A stretch of 64,000 bases of DNA. Source: Bradyrhizobium arachidis (lineage in GTDB: Bacteria > Pseudomonadota > Alphaproteobacteria > Rhizobiales > Xanthobacteraceae). This document shows, piece by piece, positions 61,952 to 64,000 of the stretch. The DNA lies in the NCBI RefSeq assembly GCF_024758505.1, contig NZ_CP077970.1, positions 4,278,001 through 4,342,000 on the forward strand, in the 5' to 3' direction. Every line of letters begins with the position of its first letter. The stretch's first letter is position 1. The notes under the pieces were generated by a model. It had not been told where the DNA came from, searched no databases, and saw nothing but the letters and a program-made list of their open reading frames with translations. Made by a program: the position numbers and the translations under genes.

Positions 61952-64000
61952 TTACGCCGTCCCCTTCGCCTCCTGGATCGCGCGCCAGACCCGCTCCGAG
62001 GTCAGCGGCATGTCGAGATGCTTGATGCCGTAATCCGACAGCGCGTCGAGCACGGCATTCACCACGGTCGACATGCTGCCGGCGCAGCCGGCTTCGCCGC
62101 AGCCCTTGGTGCCCAGCGGATTGCTCTTGGCCGGCACCGGATGGTCGCCGACCGTCATCGCGGGGATGTCCTCGGCGCGCGGCAGCGCGTAGTCCAGCAG
62201 CGAGCCGGTGACCGGCTGGCCACTTTCGTCATATTGAATGTGCTCCATCAGCGCCTGGCCGATGCCCTGCGCGACGCCGCCGTGAAGCTGGCCCGCGACC
62301 AGCATCGGGTTGATGACGGTGCCAAAGTCGTTGACGCCGGTGTAGCGCACGATCTGCACCACGCCCGTATCAGGATCGACCTCGACCTCGGCGACGTGGC
62401 AGCCGTTGGGGAAGGCCGACGGCACTGGCTCGCTGGTGTGGTCGACGTCGAGTCTATCGGGCACGCCTTCCGGCACCTTGCCGTCATGCAGGCGTTTTGC
62501 GAGCTCCATGATGTCGATGCTGCGGTCGGTGCCGGCAATGGTGAACGCGCCGTCGGCGAATTCGATGTCAGCCTCGGAGGCCTCCAGCATGTGCGCAGCG
62601 GCGCGCTTGCCCTTCTCGATCACGAGTTTCGAGGCCTGCACGATCGCCATGCCGCTCGCGGTGATCGAGCGCGAGCCGCCGGTGCCGTTGCCGGTGTGCA
62701 CGATGTCGCTGTCGCCCTGCACCAGCTTGACGCTCTCGAAGGGGACGCCGAGCTGCGCACATAGCACCTGCGCGAAGGCCGAGGCGTGGCCCTGGCCGTA
62801 GTCGAGCGTGCCGGTGACGAGCTGCACCGAACCGTCAGGATCGAACACGATCTTGCCGAGTTCGACGCCGGGAGGTGCGGTGACTTCGAGATAGGAGCCG
62901 ACCGCGACGCCGCGCAGCTTGCCGGCCTTCTTGCTCTCCTTCTTGCGCTTGGCAAAGCTTTCATAGTCGGAAATCTCCAGCGCCTTGTTGAACACGGCCT
63001 GGAAGTCGCCGCTGTCATAGGTGACGCCGGAGGAGGCGGGGAACGGCATCTGGTTCGGCTTGATGAAGTTGCGCTTGCGCAGCGTCAGGCGGTTGATGCC
63101 CATCTCGTCGGCGGCGCGATCGATCAGACGCTCCATGTAGTAGTTCGCCTCGGGCCGGCCGGCGCCGCGATAGGCGCCCATCAGCGTGGTGTTGGTGAGG
63201 ACCACCTTGATGTCGATGCTCATCAGCGGCGTGCGATAGACGCTGGAAAAGTTCTTGCCGGTGTTGAGCGAGAGGGGCCCGGGCGCGACGCCGGTGATGT
63301 AGGCGCCGACATTGCCGTAACCGGAGAGTTTGGTCGCCAGGAAATGCCCCTCGGCGTCGAGCGCAAGCTCGGCATGGATTTTTTGCGCGCGGCCGTGGCT
63401 GTCGGAGAGGAAGCTGGTCGAGCGCTCGTCGAGCCACTTCACTGGGCGCCCGAGCTCCTTCGCGGCGAACAGGATGCACATATATTCGGGATAGTTGATG
63501 TTCTTCATGCCGAAGGAGCCGCCGACATTGCCGGTCAGCAGGTGCACCTTCTCGTTCGGCACTTTCAGGTTCTTGGCGAGGTTGGCGCGGTTGCCGGCGA
63601 CGCCCTGCGTCGGCACCTGGATGGTGTAGCGCTCGGTCTTCTTGTCATAGGAGGCAAGCCCGACCCGCGGCTCCATCGACACCACGGCAACGCGCGTGTT
63701 TTCGATGTCGAGCTTGGTCACATGGGCGGCGCCGGCGAAGGCCGCGTTCACCTTCTCCATGTCGCCATAGTGATAGTCGAGCGCGACGTTGTTGGGGATG
63801 TGGTCGTAGAGCAGCGGCGCGCCGGGCTGCGCCGCCTGTTCCGGATCGGTCACCGCCGTCAGCGGCTCGACGTCGATACCGACGGCTTCAGCCGCGTCGC
63901 GCGCCTGCGCCAGCGTTTCCGCCACAACGAAGGCGACGGGGTCGCCGACGAAGCGGACCTTGTCGGTGGCGAGCGCCATGCGGTTGGTCTGGAGCAGTGG
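61952..64000 (-). CDS. Xanthine/CO dehydrogenase-type molybdopterin-binding large subunit (5' end beyond right edge)
   Basis: The minus strand is open from the right edge to a stop at 61952, 683 codons. Compared with the family's roughly 770-790 residues, about the first 100 are missing. Family segments are VRFVGDPVAFVVAETLAQAR, then GNVGGSFGMKNINYPEY with the molybdopterin contact, GAYRGAGRPEANYYMERLID, and GTKGCGEAGCAGS near the C-terminus with the catalytic Glu region (KGCGEAG). The protein pairs with a medium FAD subunit and a small iron-sulfur subunit, which should lie to the right. The substrate (CO, purine, aldehyde) is not decided. Confidence 0.92.
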   Translation of the reverse strand, partial: PLLQTNRMALATDKVRFVGDPVAFVVAETLAQARDAAEAVGIDVEPLTAVTDPEQAAQPGAPLLYDHIPNNVALDYHYGDMEKVNAAFAGAAHVTKLDIENTRVAVVSMEPRVGLASYDKKTERYTIQVPTQGVAGNRANLAKNLKVPNEKVHLLTGNVGGSFGMKNINYPEYMCILFAAKELGRPVKWLDERSTSFLSDSHGRAQKIHAELALDAEGHFLATKLSGYGNVGAYITGVAPGPLSLNTGKNFSSVYRTPLMSIDIKVVLTNTTLMGAYRGAGRPEANYYMERLIDRAADEMGINRLTLRKRNFIKPNQMPFPASSGVTYDSGDFQAVFNKALEISDYESFAKRKKESKKAGKLRGVAVGSYLEVTAPPGVELGKIVFDPDGSVQLVTGTLDYGQGHASAFAQVLCAQLGVPFESVKLVQGDSDIVHTGNGTGGSRSITASGMAIVQASKLVIEKGKRAAAHMLEASEADIEFADGAFTIAGTDRSIDIMELAKRLHDGKVPEGVPDRLDVDHTSEPVPSAFPNGCHVAEVEVDPDTGVVQIVRYTGVNDFGTVINPMLVAGQLHGGVAQGIGQALMEHIQYDESGQPVTGSLLDYALPRAEDIPAMTVGDHPVPAKSNPLGTKGCGEAGCAGSMSTVVNAVLDALSDYGIKHLDMPLTSERVWRAIQEAKGTA

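Overview
The window looks like a chromosomal segment of a Bradyrhizobium-type alphaproteobacterium. The evidence is high GC content, a phasin, a MipZ-type division ATPase, a DivK-PleD pair, EipB, DUF1489 and DUF3572 family proteins, a TadG-like protein, a ClpS-ClpA pair, and many short palindromic intergenic repeats of the kind scattered through Bradyrhizobium and Rhodopseudomonas genomes. The genus is inferred from remembered family knowledge, not from a search. I saw no rRNA, tRNA, CRISPR array or complete insertion sequence.

Layout, left to right. 1-2.7 kb: a WGR-domain gene on the minus strand cut by the left edge, followed by a low-GC stretch and a frameshifted remnant of an outer-membrane beta-barrel gene. 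3-9.7 kb: housekeeping and envelope genes (two tandem NodB-family polysaccharide deacetylases, MgtE, an HTH protein, an aldo/keto reductase, a TonB/TolA-like protein). 9.8-17 kb: a more accessory stretch with a LuxR-type regulator, a large FG-GAP/VCBS surface protein carrying three nearly identical 300-bp repeats, an orphan ABC substrate-binding protein, and nested palindromic repeats. 17-31 kb: core genes (DUF599, GST, YidB, DUF1489, MipZ, alpha/beta hydrolase, VWA protein, membrane J-domain protein, penicillin-binding carboxypeptidase with SPOR domain, phasin, TadG-like protein). 31-34 kb: clpS and clpA. 34-41 kb: transporters, AraC regulators and an ArsR/SRPBCC/DUF1801 cassette.

41-44.3 kb holds a compact aldoxime-nitrile module: an AraC regulator divergent from a nitrilase and an aldoxime dehydratase, with a sigma-54-like promoter in the divergent gap. 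44.3-52.2 kb is mixed core (HAD phosphatase, lytic transglycosylase, AzlC/AzlD, TrmO-like protein, HIT, FemAB-like acyltransferase, GDPD, RidA, EipB). 52.2-58 kb holds a catabolic operon of a Baeyer-Villiger-type flavin monooxygenase, a class C beta-lactamase-fold hydrolase and a sigma-54 activator. A near-perfect -24/-12 promoter and upstream palindromes precede it, and a RidA gene is divergent. 58-64 kb has dinB and DUF3572 divergent from divK-pleD, then a xanthine/CO dehydrogenase-type large subunit cut by the right edge.

The most useful regulatory observations are four. Two 15-bp -24/-12 elements differ by one base and face the nitrilase-aldoxime dehydratase genes and the monooxygenase operon. 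The 15-bp palindrome TTGTGCGTCGCACAA at the phasin promoter recurs almost exactly upstream of the alpha/beta hydrolase gene. GANTC sites are clustered upstream of mipZ and divK-pleD. At least six families of palindromic intergenic repeats are present. I did not find a clearly new multi-gene defence or mobile system.
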